Shown: positions 11,241 through 24,172 of the stretch, in pieces
How positions within the stretch are numbered: position 1 is the stretch's first letter
Layout of the letters: each line of letters starts with the position of its first letter
Source of the DNA: Epiperipatus broadwayi
Lineage: Eukaryota > Onychophora > Udeonychophora > Euonychophora > Peripatidae
Reading direction: 5' to 3'
Assembly (NCBI GenBank): GCA_028023455.1
Contig: JAQFVV010000001.1
Location: 19,835,611-19,899,610 of the forward strand
DNA length: 64,000 bases
Position numbers and translations under genes: made by a program
The notes under the pieces: generated by a model
What the model saw: the letters and a program-made list of their open reading frames with translations, nothing else
The model's database searches: none
Told to the model about the DNA's origin: nothing

Positions 11241-13644
11241 TAAATACTAATATTAAATTGTGTGTGTGTGTGTTTCTTAATTATGTACACCCAAGTGGTT
11301 TTAAATCAAAAGAAAAACAGATTGCATTTAAAATAAGTGTTAATAAATAATCTTTCTACATGAATGGGGGGGGGGCACTATTACATTACTAAAAATATAC
11401 AGTAAGAAAAATAAACTTAGCGTATATAATAGAAAATTAGAACAATTGGATTTTTTTCTTTTAAAATAAGTTGATTTTTTTTCTAAAGTTGACTAAGTTA
11501 CAATATGCATTAAGCCTTTTGTTACTCTGGAGTACAGTAATGAGTCTTTATGTTCAATTAAATAATTTATTATTAAACATTTTTTGTTAATTTGAATAAT
11601 TTCACATAAGTAATAAATATAAATGTACAGTAATATGTACTGTAATACAAAATTTAAAAAAATGCACTTCAGTATGGATTTTTTTTTCCATTACGATGAA
11701 AAACTTCTGCAGAAGAATATAAAAACTCTTAAATTCAAATTTGGTTTCACTTTCTTTCTTTTTGCTCTACTATACTTTTTAAACAGTGAAAATATGCACT
11801 TTTTTCCTAGTGATATAAAATTTTTCTTTTTACATACTGTATTTAGACATCATTGCCATGAAAAAAATCAAAAAAATCTTTGAGCTTGAAAATCAATGTG
11901 GATATTTTATGGCGACTGGAACCGACCAATTTTTTTCCCATAGACCCCCACCCCATTATAAATACATTTTTGTATATGATATTCTTGCTTAATTGCCATC
12001 ACTAAGCAGAGTAAAGGTGTATATTAAAACTATAACAATTGGAAAACTTCCATCCCCCTTTTACCTTTTTGATATTTCCAAAAAAAAAAAAAAAAAAAAA
12101 AAACTAAACAAAAAGAAATATTACCTTTTCTGTAGTATGGTGCTGTTGTGATATATACCTTCATATATTTTCTTTTATACATCACAAATCAGGAGTCTCC
12201 ATTATCTAATCAGTTTTTCAATTGTTTTGCAATTATCAATCCATTATAAGTTAGTCTTTAACTTATAAAAACAAAAGGGAACATATTAATTATGATACTC
12301 CTGCTTCAGTATAATAACCAATTATAATCTGGTGAAATGTCCCTCTTTTGTGCATTTAGATAACATGATATTTATACTTTGATCTTTATTTATTTACTTA
12401 TATATTTTTTTTCTAAGAAATATTATTATAATAACTATAAAATCATCAATTAGTTTTTGATCTCAAACTCCATCATCCTGTGGTTTTATTCTCAACCTAT
12501 ATACTAAAATACAACCAATATGAATTTTATGCTGTGTACTATTTAAACTGAATCCCTATATCTTCCTACAATAATTTTCCTCTATAATTTATAAGAATCA
12601 TCTAAATGTTAATAGACCATCCTTTAGTGTACCATAAATAAATTATTTATATTTGCTTTACATAACTACTTAATTATTACCTTCATATCTCCAACTTATA
12701 TTTGTTTAATATTTTTCTTATAACAGTTTGCTTATACAAATTACAAACTAAAATATAATTCCGTATAACTATATTAAATTGTTCATCTTAAAATATAAAA
12801 GCAAATTTAAAATATCATCGTTTCTCCTTTTCAATATTGTATATTTAAACACAAACATATTCCCTCTTCATAACATATATATTGTTAACTACTTTTATGA
12901 TATATTTCATTTACTTATTTATTAATCAACTCTATTTATCTTAATTATCTACCACTATTTAATAAACACATACCTTTGAAAATAATTAATGACACAAATA
13001 ACCAAATTTAAATCAATTATTAATTTCATTATCTATTAATCTATTCTCCCCACCCCCTTATCATAATAACAACTATGTTTGACATATAAAATTAACATAT
13101 ATACAAATATTTTGTGGGTTGTTGTTTTTTAAATGCAAGTTCCTAAAAAAAACTAATTTTTACTGGCATTATAATCATTCCACACGATGCAGACTGGTTG
13201 CATATCAAAATTATTATGACTTTCGCTCCCTTTGTTCCCATCCGAATATAAAATTCACAATCCACTGCATTACTGACAATGTAGCAGCTTTTCTTTTTCT
13301 TTTTGGTAATTAGATATTATCTGCAACTTGCTTTATCTGTTCGATTTAAATGCTACCTGCGTTAGTAATAATTTACTATTATTAAGAAAAAAAAAAGCAT
13401 TTCATATTTTCTTTTAACAGTAGAGTAAGATTATATTCCACAGATGTTTTATATTTCCTAATGCACTAAGGTTTATTTCATCTGTTATTCACAATCTATT
13501 TTCAATGCATCTTTATTTCTTATTAAATATTTTCGAAGATGGTTTTACTTTCTCACACACTTATCTTATATATATATTTTTCTGATAATCTTTTCTTTCC
13601 TGCTAGTAGATCACTATTTTTTGTACTCATATAAATGTAATCAA
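11241..13644. other. AT-rich DNA without recognised genes
   Basis: No coding region is supported. Contents include a G run near 11366-11375 and a 24-base A run at 12080-12103. The short reading frames at 11623-11883 and 13119-13313 have AT-driven composition and no motif. Confidence 0.55.
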
Positions 13645-13656
13645 CATTTAACCTAT
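13645..13656. repeat. Target-site duplication, 3' side of the young LINE
   Basis: catttaacctat, identical to 16939-16950. It marks the insertion boundary at the LINE 3' end. Confidence 0.9.
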
Positions 13657-13664
13657 CATCATCA

Positions 13665-15641
13665 TCAACCACTATCAATCCACTGCAGGATGAAGGTCTC
13701 TTCAAGTTCAATCCATCTTCTCTGATCTTTAGCTTCTCTTTTCCACAACACCCCTGCACATTTTCTTATTTCATCCATCCATCTCACATGTGGTCTCTTT
13801 CTGGGTCTTTTACAATCTCTTGGAATCCAGTTTAAAATTTCAATTGTCCATCTATTATCATTTCTTCTAGCAATATGTCCAGTCCAACTCCATTTCAATC
13901 TTTTAATTTTTTCAATAAGGTCAGTAACACCTGTTTGTTGTCTTACCCATACATTGCGTTTTCGATCTCTTCTTGTTACTCCCAACATACATCTCTCCAT
14001 ACTCCTTTGAGTGGTCTGAAGTCTCTGTATTGCTCTTCTATTAAGTGTCCAAGTCTCAGATCCATAAGTAAGAACTGGTAAAACACATTTGTTAAAAACC
14101 ATTCTTTTCAAACACATAGGCATATTTCCTTTTAGTATCAAGTTATTTCTACCAAAAGCACTCCAACCAAGTTTAATTCTATGATTAATTTCCTCCATTA
14201 TGTTTCCATCTGTATTAATAATATGACCAAGGTATTTGTAACTGTTAACTTTTTCTAATTCTTCATAATCAATCTTTATTTTCATATTTTGAGCAAATCG
14301 ATTAAACATTACTTTAGTATTTTTAACATTTATCTTTAGTCCTACTTTTCTACTTTCATCTGCTAACTCCTGCAACATTTCCTGCAGCTCTGAAGCATTA
14401 TTTGCAAAAACAACTACATCATCTGCAAAATCTAAATGACTTAAATACTCTCCATTTACTTTCATTCCTTTAGTTTCCCATTTTAATCCACAAAATACTT
14501 CTTGCAGCACTGCTGTAAAAAGTTTTGAAGATATGGAGTCACCTTGTCTTACACCTTTCTCAATGTTGATTTTTCCAGTATCATTATGTAATCTAATTGT
14601 TGCTGTTGCATTTTTATAAATATTCTTTAAAATATGACAATATCCTGGATCTATACCTTGATGATCCAATGCTTTAATCACTGAAGAAATGTGTATAGAA
14701 TCGAATGCCTTTTCATAATCTACAAATCCAAAACATAATGACAACTCATATTCATTTGTCCTTTCTATGACTTCTCTCAATACCTGGATATGATCTATTG
14801 TACTAAAACCACTTTTAAATCCAGCTTGTTCTCTTGGTTTGTGGAAATCCAAAGTTCTCTGTAGACAAGTTGTAATTATCTTGGTAAAAATTTTATATAA
14901 AACTGATAAAAGGCTGATATGTCTGTAATTTCTAATATCTTCTTTATCACCTTTTTTAAATATTAATATTACTACTGCATTCTTCCAATCTTCCGGTACA
15001 TCTTTATCATTTAGACATTTGGTATATAACTTTGCTAAAATTGTTTCTATTTCTTCACCTGCTTCTTTTAATATATCAATTATAATTCCATCATTTCCTG
15101 GAGCCTTTCCTTTCTTCATACATTTAATTGCATGTCTCACTTCTTCATTTAAAATTCTGGGCAATTCGGAAGATGTAATAGATATAGGAGGTACTTGTTC
15201 TTTATTACTATATAATTCTTGATAAAAATCTTCTACCAACTTCATGATGTCATCTCTCTTTTTAGTAATAATTCCATCTTTTTTTCTTATTGCAGATATA
15301 AATTTCCTACCAATACCAAAATGTTGTTTAACATTCTTGAGACTTTTATTTTCTTCTACAGCTTTCCTTGCTATTTCACAGTTATACTTTCTTATATCAT
15401 TTTCGACTCTTTTCCGTACCATTTTACAAAATTCGAGATATTCAATTCTTTTTAATACATCATTTTTGTATATCTTCATATTCCTTTTTTTCTTCATAAA
15501 TTCTCTAGTCTCAGTAGAAATTTTATTAGTCAATTGCTGCTTTTTTCTACCAGCTATCTTTGTTGCAGTTTTTAAAAGTGTATCAGTTATTTTCATATTA
15601 ATTTCATTCATATCTGATTCATGTTCAAAATCTCCTAACAC
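13665..15641 (-). CDS. LINE reverse transcriptase (RTE type), 658 codons open
   Basis: This encodes the RNA-directed DNA polymerase that copies LINE RNA at a nicked target. Residue order: N-terminal basic linker 1-130; GKAPGNDGI at 178-186; NYRHISLLSVLYKIFTK (motifs 1-2) at 238-254; EQAGFKSGFSTIDHI at 271-285; motif A GFVDYEKAFDSI with catalytic D308; motif B GVRQGDSISSKLF at 363-375; motif C LDFADDVVVF with D407 and D408; motif D GLKINVKNTK at 434-443; motif E YKYLGHI at 468-474. A basic C-terminal region (LKWSWTGHIARR) follows, as in RTE proteins. The listed start is a GTG, and the same frame is open further upstream to about 15775, where a one-base frameshift joins it to the endonuclease. 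All visible catalytic residues are present. It is a transposon gene, not a host gene. Confidence 0.93.
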   Translation of the reverse strand: MLGDFEHESDMNEINMKITDTLLKTATKIAGRKKQQLTNKISTETREFMKKKRNMKIYKNDVLKRIEYLEFCKMVRKRVENDIRKYNCEIARKAVEENKSLKNVKQHFGIGRKFISAIRKKDGIITKKRDDIMKLVEDFYQELYSNKEQVPPISITSSELPRILNEEVRHAIKCMKKGKAPGNDGIIIDILKEAGEEIETILAKLYTKCLNDKDVPEDWKNAVVILIFKKGDKEDIRNYRHISLLSVLYKIFTKIITTCLQRTLDFHKPREQAGFKSGFSTIDHIQVLREVIERTNEYELSLCFGFVDYEKAFDSIHISSVIKALDHQGIDPGYCHILKNIYKNATATIRLHNDTGKINIEKGVRQGDSISSKLFTAVLQEVFCGLKWETKGMKVNGEYLSHLDFADDVVVFANNASELQEMLQELADESRKVGLKINVKNTKVMFNRFAQNMKIKIDYEELEKVNSYKYLGHIINTDGNIMEEINHRIKLGWSAFGRNNLILKGNMPMCLKRMVFNKCVLPVLTYGSETWTLNRRAIQRLQTTQRSMERCMLGVTRRDRKRNVWVRQQTGVTDLIEKIKRLKWSWTGHIARRNDNRWTIEILNWIPRDCKRPRKRPHVRWMDEIRKCAGVLWKREAKDQRRWIELEETFILQWIDSG

Positions 15642-15748
15642 TTGAAACCTATTTGTAAGTTCTAATTTAAATTCATTAGAATGTGTCTGAAGATTAGGAA
15701 TATCAACTGTAAATATTGTTTTTCTTAATAATTTTTGTCTCTCTAGTT

Positions 15749-16623
15749 TTACATTAACATGTAATTTACCCTTACTAATTGATGATCACTTCCTGTGTTA
15801 AATTTATTAAGAACATTACAATCTTGAAATATGTATTTCCTGTTAGTCAAAATATAATCCAATTCTGATGTACCTTCATTTGGATGCTTCCATGTCCATT
15901 TCCTTTTAACATTTTTCTCAAAAAATGAATTCATAATATAAAGTTTTTCTTTTTCTGCAAACTCCACAAGTCTATGTCCTCTCTCATTTCTATTACCATA
16001 ACCAAAACTACCTACAGCAATTTGATCTTTCATTTGTCTACCAATTCTAGCATTAAAGTCTCCCATAACAATTTTAAAATGTTGTTTACTCTGATCAAAA
16101 GCCTTTTGTACATCCATATAAAAATCTTCTACTACTTCATCACTATGAGAACTTGTTAAGGCATAAACTGAATTATCTGCATTTGGTATCTGCTATTTAA
16201 GTTGTATAACTAATGTCTTGCAACTCTGTCCGATACACCATCAATCTCCACAATATTGTTCTTACACTTTTTATTTATAATGAATCCTACTCCATTTGTA
16301 TTTCCAATATGTGTGCCTTTATAATAGAGTATATGTCCACTTTTTAAATCAATTGTTTCTTTACCTTTTCTTCTAACTTCACAGAGTCCAATAATGTCCC
16401 ATTTAATATAAGACAATTCTTCTTCTAATTCTTGCAATCTTCCTTCACTTGAAAGTGATCTGCAGTTGTAAGTACCTAAATAAAAAGTCGTCATCAAATG
16501 GCAGCCTTGGTCCACAATCAGGGGATTCTTAGCACCCTCCGCCTTTGGCCACCAACCGCTGCCTTGGTTGGTGACTTTACAGCCTCCTGGGAATAAGGGC
16601 CATGCTTTATTTTTGTCTGTCAT
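15749..16623 (-). pseudogene. LINE endonuclease (EEP fold), broken by frameshifts
   Basis: The N-terminal endonuclease domain of the RTE protein, which nicks target DNA. From ATG at 16623 one reads TYNCRSLSSEGRLQELEEEL and then GLCEVRRKGK, with the conserved Glu of the fold, down to 16210, where the frame is lost. A second frame (readable from about 16190, with one in-frame TAG near 16195) carries GDFNARIG, NERGHRLVEFA, SELDYILTN and the catalytic SDH near 15785. A second one-base shift near 15775 leads into the RT frame. The three pieces are in three different frames, so the enzyme is not made from this copy. The Asp-Phe-Asn and Ser-Asp-His motifs make the family assignment secure. Confidence 0.9.
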
Positions 16624-16938
16624 AATTGTATATATGTATTGGAAAAATATTTATCATTTACACAAACATTCATTCTGCCTTATCAGGCACTGAGAAGAAA
16701 GACCATGGTGTTTCTTGATCTTAAACTCAGAGGTAAAAAGCCAATAAACTCACCACGCTGGCTAATGCATGTTGGTGAGCAGCCCATCCATGTTATGAAT
16801 AATCACATAGTAATAACAGCTACAACGACAAGAACGTATGGAGTGGACATTAGGAATTTGCCCTGCTCGGTTCCTTTAAGGCCTCCAAGAGGAATCAAAG
16901 GGTCTCCTTTCAGTTAATAGCAAACTCCTTTCTGCAGC
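16624..16938 (-). other. 5' leader of the young LINE
   Basis: About 315 bp between the 5' target duplication and the endonuclease start. It is notably richer in G and C than the flanks and has a recognisable, decayed counterpart at about 4480-4799 in the old copy. It probably holds the internal promoter, but I see no specific promoter motif. The open frame on the opposite strand here is a shadow. Confidence 0.65.
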
Positions 16939-16950
16939 CATTTAACCTAT
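16939..16950. repeat. Target-site duplication, 5' side of the young LINE
   Basis: catttaacctat, identical to 13645-13656. It marks the 5' end of the element and argues that the copy is not severely 5' truncated. Confidence 0.9.
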
Positions 16951-19900
16951 ATAATGCTCATTATAAGTTTTTAAACTTTACATAAAAGTAATATTAAAAT
17001 TAGTACTGCTCAGTTTTAATCATTTCCTCAATTAAAATTTTATTCAAACATGCTTTAAGATGTATCTTTGAATCCGATTTTTTTTTTTTTTTACATTTAA
17101 TCTATGACTAATAAAAATTCTTAATCTGCAGTGCGTTTTCTTTTTCTTGATTATCATAGATAAACATTAAAATAACAACTGGTATTTCTTGGATGGAATT
17201 AGATGGTCAGAACTTGAAATTAAGTCGTAATAAAGATTGAGTTACTCACTCCATGGTATTAATAATTACTTTTAAAATCTGTTATATATTTAGACTGCTT
17301 ATATATACAATTTTTGACTCATTAAACTTTGAACATTTTAAATTTTTATAATATTTTACTGAGAAAAATATTAAAACAGATATCTGCTTTTTAAATTTCT
17401 TGAATCTCCTTTCAGATCACCTGCTGTGGGTTTTTTTTTTTTAAAAAAAAAGGCCAGTACTAATTGATGTCAGCAAACGATTTCCTTAATTATGAGTGGT
17501 TTACCTCCCAAACCAACTTGTACAATTTTTAACTTAAAAAATGTTTTTGTTTCTATTTGAAAATACTTGAAATCAATAATAATAAAAAAATATTTTATGA
17601 ATGAAATTAATTTAAATCATTACTTTAAGACCAAGTTTCAGTTCTAATCAGTTTTAATAAATGACATTATTACTTGAATTTAAATATAAAATTTAAGAAT
17701 AAATATTTTTGTTTACAAAATATTATAATTACAATAATTTCAAAATAAATTCTTATTTTGAAGTAAATAACTGTTCTTTCTTTCATTAACTACAATTTTA
17801 GATCTTTATCTCTTAAAGAAACAATGCATTAAAATAAATTAAATTCAAATCTACTGAATGTTTATTTTTATTGATATCCATTGTATTAAAATTATATAGT
17901 AGATTATATTATAAATGATCATAAATAACAACAATTAGTAAATCTCTACAGAATTCCATCTTTAAACCCTATATTTTAAGTCATTTATTACTATTATAAC
18001 CAAGTTTATAGCATTCCTACTATCTAAATTATAAATTTAAAATGTTGGAAATATAAATTATATTAATAATAATAACAAGCATAGACTTTAACAGAATGGT
18101 ATTTCAAAAAATGTAGTTCACTTATTCATCATCTTTGATATAGCAGAAAAGAAAAAAATGTCATAGTTTTGAATTCATTGAAAAGATTACAAAATGTCTA
18201 TGAAATTTTATTTCAATCCCATAAAAACAGATTGTTCAATATCCCATCTAAACAATAAGAGAAGCAACAAAAAATTAAAATAAAACTATGATATAAACTA
18301 ATCAAGAATTATCCTAACTTATATTCTATATATAAGAAAGTTATCTAACATAAACTCTTGAAAACAGTTTACAATTACTTGTGGCCATATGGTAAATTGA
18401 ACATCTTAATATTTGCTTAATTTTCTGCTGAGCACTATGTCCAGTTTACGAATATACATATATTTTGGGTTTGTGATTCACAATTATTAAAAAATATTAT
18501 GGGCATACTGAATGCACACTATGAAATGACTTTTGATTCATTTGCTTATTCCTTTTTCATATATCAAAAGATGTGGCCTGACATAAAATGTGTAAAACGC
18601 TATTAATAATATCAGAATTCTCACTAATTCATCACCCATTATCTAATATCATATATAAACTTTTGAATGTTCACTAAGTAAAGCCTGTATACAACTCAAG
18701 AGATATATTTCAAAATATGAATTTCATACAAAGTTGCAAAAATTAGTTTTTTCTATACCAACACTAAAGTAAATTAGGTTTGGACTAGAATTTTATCAAA
18801 AACTTCAGGAATTGCCCATATGTATACTGTTATTGCCTTTTAAAACACAAAATATGAAATATAACTAATATTAATGTAACTTATCCTTATTATGGTAGAT
18901 TAGAAGAACTTATCAAATCTATGACAGAATCAATATTTTATGTGAATTTCCTAAATATTTCCTTGCAAATGACTGTGAAAAATAAACACCCTTGATAAGA
19001 AATCGATGTTGATATAAATCAATTCAGATATTTGGTCTATATAGAACATATAATTGTTGAAAATATGGTTACTTAAAGGAAATACTATATGATAAAAGAT
19101 TTAAAGTAGTAAATATTTCTTTCTTAATGTCCTAATAGATTTTATAATAATTACCATTACATATATACCACTTTATTTTCTTAATAGAAATCACAATTAA
19201 TAAAATAGTATATAAGGGCAAAAATCAAAAAAACATAAATAAATAGTATCTGATGATATACTGTAAAAGTAGTCCCCCCCCCCCACTAAATAATAACTTG
19301 CAGAGTTATGTGAAACTATGGCAACTAATTTTCAAGCACAATCCTCTAATGAAAGACTATCCTACAGATTTCATTCCATATTTTCTGTATTTATATAATT
19401 AACTTTTCCTTATTATTGGTTCCATGCTTTAGCTAGCATAAAGCATATGCACAAATAATGATAATTACACACCATAATTAATTTTAATTAATTAATCAAA
19501 AATAAACAAGCTGTACATATGTGATAATGAAGATAAAGTGAGCATAGACCAGATTAACAAACAACAGCATCTTTATTGACTCAGATTTTTAACAAAGAAA
19601 TCAATATAACGAAACCATGCTTACATACGCATACATTAAGTAGTTTGAAATCATATGTTCATCAGATATATATCTATTTCTTAGGTAAACATTAGTTTTT
19701 AATTTTACTTTATTTCATATTAAGTCACGAATGTTCATGAAATTATTATTAAATAAATTACAGACTTGACAAAATATTTCTAATGCCACAGATTCATCCT
19801 TTAAATGCTAACATATAAAAAAATGGAGAGAAAAAAATCATTAGTGTAATTAAAAAATTTTAAAAATTAAACGTCATAATCATATATAAAATCTAGATTT

Positions 19901-20790
19901 ACTCTTACAAAAGGCAGGAATACTATCTCCAAATTCTTCAAACAAAAAGAAAAACACTTTGTCACAAACTATATTTTAATCCTAGGTTTTTCGAATTAAA
20001 ATTTTGAAGTTTCTTATATTTTCGTCTTTTTTTATAGAGATGGTCTACGTAAATATGATTAATAATAATTAATTTAAATATAAATAATGTTATTATAATT
20101 AAAAAGCATAAATATAATAAAAAGGAATGGAAAGAGAGGTCTGTTATAAATCAAATTGTGGAAAAAGTAAAAATAGTAACAAAATAAATGTTTTAAAATA
20201 AAGTGAAATATAAAAGGAAAATTTTAAAAAATAGAATAAAGCAAGCATATTAAATTTAGGATAAATAAAGTGACAGAAATCAAAAGTAAAACAAAGTATA
20301 AGGTTTTATTAAGTTATATGAAAATGAAACAGTTAATGAAAAAAAAGTACAGGTTTTTATATCAGCCAGCTTTTAAACATCCATGTGTATTAGGAAAGAT
20401 TAAACACATAAGGATACTATGTGAGTAAGATTAATCTTAGACATTAATAGTTAAGTTCTTAAAAAATTATGTAATATAATACATAAAAAAAATTGTCACT
20501 GCAATAGTTTTAGTAAATATTGTATTAAAAATTAAATACTGTAAAATTGAGCAGAAATAGAATAATTGATTCATTTGATATTAATAAAATATATTAAAGT
20601 CTACCAAAGGAAGAGAGTATTATCACAATTGCTGTAAAATAAGTTATCACATGACTCTAAAAGAGAGAACATCTTGATAAGGTTCCTATAAGGAACAGCA
20701 TCATGGTTTGATGTGTTAATTAATCTATTTGAATTTAAGTTGTCTATTTCAATTATGTTTTTTTAAATTGATAATTAAATATATATATTC
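16951..20790. other. AT-rich DNA without recognised genes
   Basis: I see no coding region, RNA gene or clear transposon. Only homopolymer tracts stand out, such as a T-A run near 17430-17450 and a C run at 19274-19284. Confidence 0.5.
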
Positions 20791-21390
20791 AAAAATTTAC
20801 TTGAGCTGAAAATTTTTCTATGTCCTTATGTAAATCATCCACTGGTAACTTTACAAATCAATTTCAGTGCCTGGTTGGTAGATATACAATGAGGAATCAA
20901 AGCAACCAGCTTCAATTTAAGACTCCATAATAGGTCTTGGTAAGTTATCCATTCATTGAGATTGTTTTCCACTGCTGGTTAACTTGAAATAGCCCAAACA
21001 TACTCATGGTTTGCTCTTATTGCAAATAAAAATATAGTGAAAGGTTCTTTCACACTAGTAGTATGTTACCTTACTTCTGAAAACTGAAAGATATTTTTTT
21101 TTTCAAATTGATGCAGTCAGGATTTATTAATAGAGCCATTGCTAATTTATTTGGTGAATTAACCTCTGAAATAATTACTAAATAACTGAATTCTTTCTAA
21201 AAGCTACAGTCTGAAGTTTGCAATCTATTTATTGCCAAAAAATGAAATTCTTTGCAATATCTTTTGTAAAACTGCTCTTTTGACCCAAAGAATAGCAAAA
21301 AACATGTTTTCAAAAGCTCAGAATCTAATATGTCCATTTGCCCAGGATGTTGCTTTGTAAATCCTTTTACTTGTGTCACCCATGGCTAAT
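20791..21390 (-). pseudogene. Unidentified protein-like relic
   Basis: This island is less AT-rich than its surroundings and reads like decayed protein on the minus strand, but in more than one frame. From 21379 one frame gives QHPGQMDILDSELLKTC and continues to a stop at 21197, then on past it. Nearer 20.9 kb a second frame gives GLFQVNQQWKTISMNG, a third gives EAGCFDSSLYIYQPGTEIDL, and finally LPVDDLHKDIEKFSAQ near 20.80-20.85 kb. The frame changes and stops mean it is dead, whatever it was. I recognise no family. It might be a decayed transposon gene or a processed pseudogene. Confidence 0.35.
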
Positions 21391-23474
21391 ATGTTATTTA
21401 CCAAATTGTAGCTTGTATTATTTTTATAATTTTCAAAATAAAAAATATATACTGAATATCATGGCTGATAAAATTGAATTCTCTAAAATTAATTTGGACT
21501 ATAAATTATTTTCACCACCAGATAAATGCCTTTAAATATAAATTTATAGCAATTATACTATTTAAAAGACTAAACCTAACATTACAACATATTAGCCAAA
21601 ACTATTCCCCTTGTTAAATGATATGAAAGATACGATTTTATCTAAGTAATTTCTGCTAATATATCATATAAAATTTATAATCTTGCATTGCTTATATAGA
21701 TATTAAATATGAAAAATAATTTTATTTCCAGACTTGAACAACAGCACTCACACAATTCACTTTTTATTTTTCATTATAGAATCAAAATGCTCTAAATAAA
21801 AATAACTTGGCAAATAGAAGCAATTCAATGCTTTAAATTTGTTTCTTACACATATATATTTGGGGACACAGATTTTAATGTAAGAAATAAATTGATATAA
21901 ATTAGATTGATATAAATTTATATATAAAATAGTGTAAAATTATGTAGGAATATAATTTAGGAAAGTAACATATTGCATTATGATCTCAACAGACTGAACA
22001 AATAAAGTTAAATATATATCTTGCAACCTATTTCACAGTATACCCCACATAATAACCCTTCCATAGAATGAGAATAAAATACAGTTATTCTAATGATAAA
22101 TCTTATTGCTGCTTTTCAACTGATTTGCTTAAGTTACTCATTTTAGTATTTTGTACAGACTTAACAAGCTTTTGTTTCTCTTATTATACTATTTTGATCT
22201 TTTCTGGATCTTTATAAATATGAAGACTGCATCTAACATACATTATTTTGTTTATTTTCCTCTTTATCTGAAAGATAGAAAAATGTAAAAGTTGAATCTG
22301 CCTTGTAGTCTTCACCAGAATCCTCAGACAAAATATTAATTCATTTAATTCTTCATAAAATCTTCTTACTAATGATATTTTTCATCATGACAGAAAAAGC
22401 CTTATGATTGCATTAATCTCTCCAAACATGTCTTATCTTCAAATCAAATAATGACAATATGCATATTTTCTAGCTATTTTTGTGACTCAGAATTGTGAAT
22501 TAATATTATAACACTAATCATTTCCTCCTATGATTAATGACATTGGTATTAATATATTAAAGCTCAATGTGTGTCAGGAAGACTTCAACAACAGTACCAT
22601 TTTTAATAAGCCAAATATTTATCTGTCATAATAACATAAACCAGGAAATCTGCACTCATGCTCCAACTTACTTTATGATTTGATAAGTATTTTTAAAAAG
22701 CACCTCGCACATATAATTTGACAGCCTTCAATGAACAAATGTCTAAAAAAAACAACATCATATGTCATTAATGTTTGTGAAGATGAAATTTTAGTATTAA
22801 TTATATACTGAACTATTTCCATCACCTAACATTTAAAAAATTATATGTTATTAGCACATAGAGTAGTATATACGATGTTTCCAGTAGTATTATTCTCTTC
22901 TCTGCTTCAGGTGTTTCTGGTTTAATCAGTAATAGTTCTAGCATAAAAGAAATCAAACCTTGCCTTTAGATTCATGAAAATTGTATTTTACGATAATAGA
23001 CTAACAAATTGAGCATTAAATTCCTCAATGATCATTGTAACTTTGGTATACATCAACCATCCTCGTCAATTTTCATTCAATATCACTCATAATAAAATCT
23101 TATTTCATCATCCTTTATTTTCTTTATTAATATATAATACAAATGTATGATTAGTTTCCAAACATATCATTTGTATGATCCAGAATTGTACTATTTTTAT
23201 AGCTTTCTTTAATATAAACTCAGTTTTATCTTCACATAATAGACAATATTTGTTTTTTTTTAATTTCTATATTTAGAATGGCTATGCTGATAACATTCCT
23301 TTCATAGTTCATTGAAATCAATATCTGAATCCATAAGATCACACCTGAATAAAGCTGAAAATATTTATATTCAATTTCTTCTCCAACAAAATGAATACCC
23401 TGTAAAATTTTTCTAAAAACTAAATAAACTGAAAAGTATGTTGTAACTGCTGAAATATATTCATAAATGATCAC
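21391..23474. other. AT-rich DNA without recognised genes
   Basis: No supported feature. The 90-codon frame on the minus strand at 23232-23504 overlaps the end of the hammerhead insertion and has no family signal, so I do not call it a gene. Confidence 0.5.
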
Positions 23475-23655
23475 TAAAATGATTGTTAAACCACTAAACA
23501 TCACATGGTCACTATCTCATACTAGCACATAATTGTTATTAAACAAAGGCAAAACTCTCTCCATACAGTAGTGCCACCCTGTGCCAATCAGAGTACTCAA
23601 TGGATGCCAGAAGGCTTGTGCATAAAATCCTTATCTAATGCCTAATCATCCAATA

Positions 23656-23697
23656 TCCCCAGACTAGTTTCTGGCTTGTGGCCATCATCAGTGAGGA
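23656..23697 (-). ncRNA. Type I hammerhead ribozyme, all core positions conserved
   Basis: On the minus strand the order is: stem I strand UCCUCA; core CUGAUGA; stem II UGGC with loop CACAA and strand GCCA (4 bp, perfect); GAAA; C, two loop bases UA, then G and U closing a 2-bp stem III; C17 of the GUC cleavage triplet; and UGGGGA, which closes stem I over six pairs with one G-U. The predicted cut lies between 23662 and 23661. The stem III stretch ACUAGU is self-complementary, a feature described for PLE hammerheads that may act as dimers. Every invariant position of the family is met. Self-cleavage is predicted, not shown. Confidence 0.85.
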
Positions 23698-24172
23698 GCC
23701 TTGGATCTGAGAGCATTGCACCTAGATCTTAGAATCTAATGCAACCCTCCAGCAACCACCTTTTATCTCCACTTAACTACAAAACCATGAGAATGAAATT
23801 GAAAATACAGTAATATTTTCAATCTGATTGGCACAAGGTGGCACTACTGTATGGATAGAGTTTTGCCTTGTTTAATTACAATTATGTGCTAGTATGAGAT
23901 AGTGATCATGTGATGTTTAGTGGTTTAACACTAATCCTGCCTAATAGGATAGTGGTGACTATGGTTTTTTAAGAGCCAAAGACACCAAAATGTATGGCTA
24001 CTGAATTGAGTTCAGACCCATATGACTATATAAGCTATTGAGCTTAGATTGAAAATATTACTGTGTTTTCAATTTCATTCTCATGGTTTTGTAGTTAAGT
24101 GGAGACAAAAGGTGGTTGTTGGAGGATTGAATAGATCCTAAGATCTAGGTGCAGTGCTCTCAGATCCAAAGC

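Larger units (their letters stand above)
13657..16938 (-). mobile_element. Young RTE-type non-LTR retrotransposon, near full length
   Basis: A LINE of about 3.28 kb on the minus strand. Order from its 5' end: leader (16938-16624), apurinic-type endonuclease (16623-15749), reverse transcriptase (to 13665), and a very short 3' end consisting of TGATGATGATGA-like repeats, which is typical of the RTE clade. A perfect 12-bp direct repeat catttaacctat flanks it (13645-13656 and 16939-16950), which fixes both ends and shows target-primed insertion. RT and 3' end are intact, but the endonuclease part has two frameshifts and one in-frame stop, so this copy cannot move on its own. At least three decayed relatives lie in the window (1.6-4.8, 57.5-58.05, 60.8-61.7 kb). 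Confidence 0.95.

Noticed and set aside
15019-15645. Plus-strand frames of 67-133 codons opposite the LINE RT
   Set aside because: They are antisense shadows of the RT coding region, with no motif of their own.
16639-16917. 92-codon plus-strand frame opposite the LINE leader
   Set aside because: It is antisense to the LINE 5' leader and has a decayed counterpart only because the leader itself is repeated.
23232-23504. 90-codon minus-strand frame starting in the hammerhead insertion
   Set aside because: It crosses the insertion border and its target duplication, so it cannot be one native gene; no family signal.
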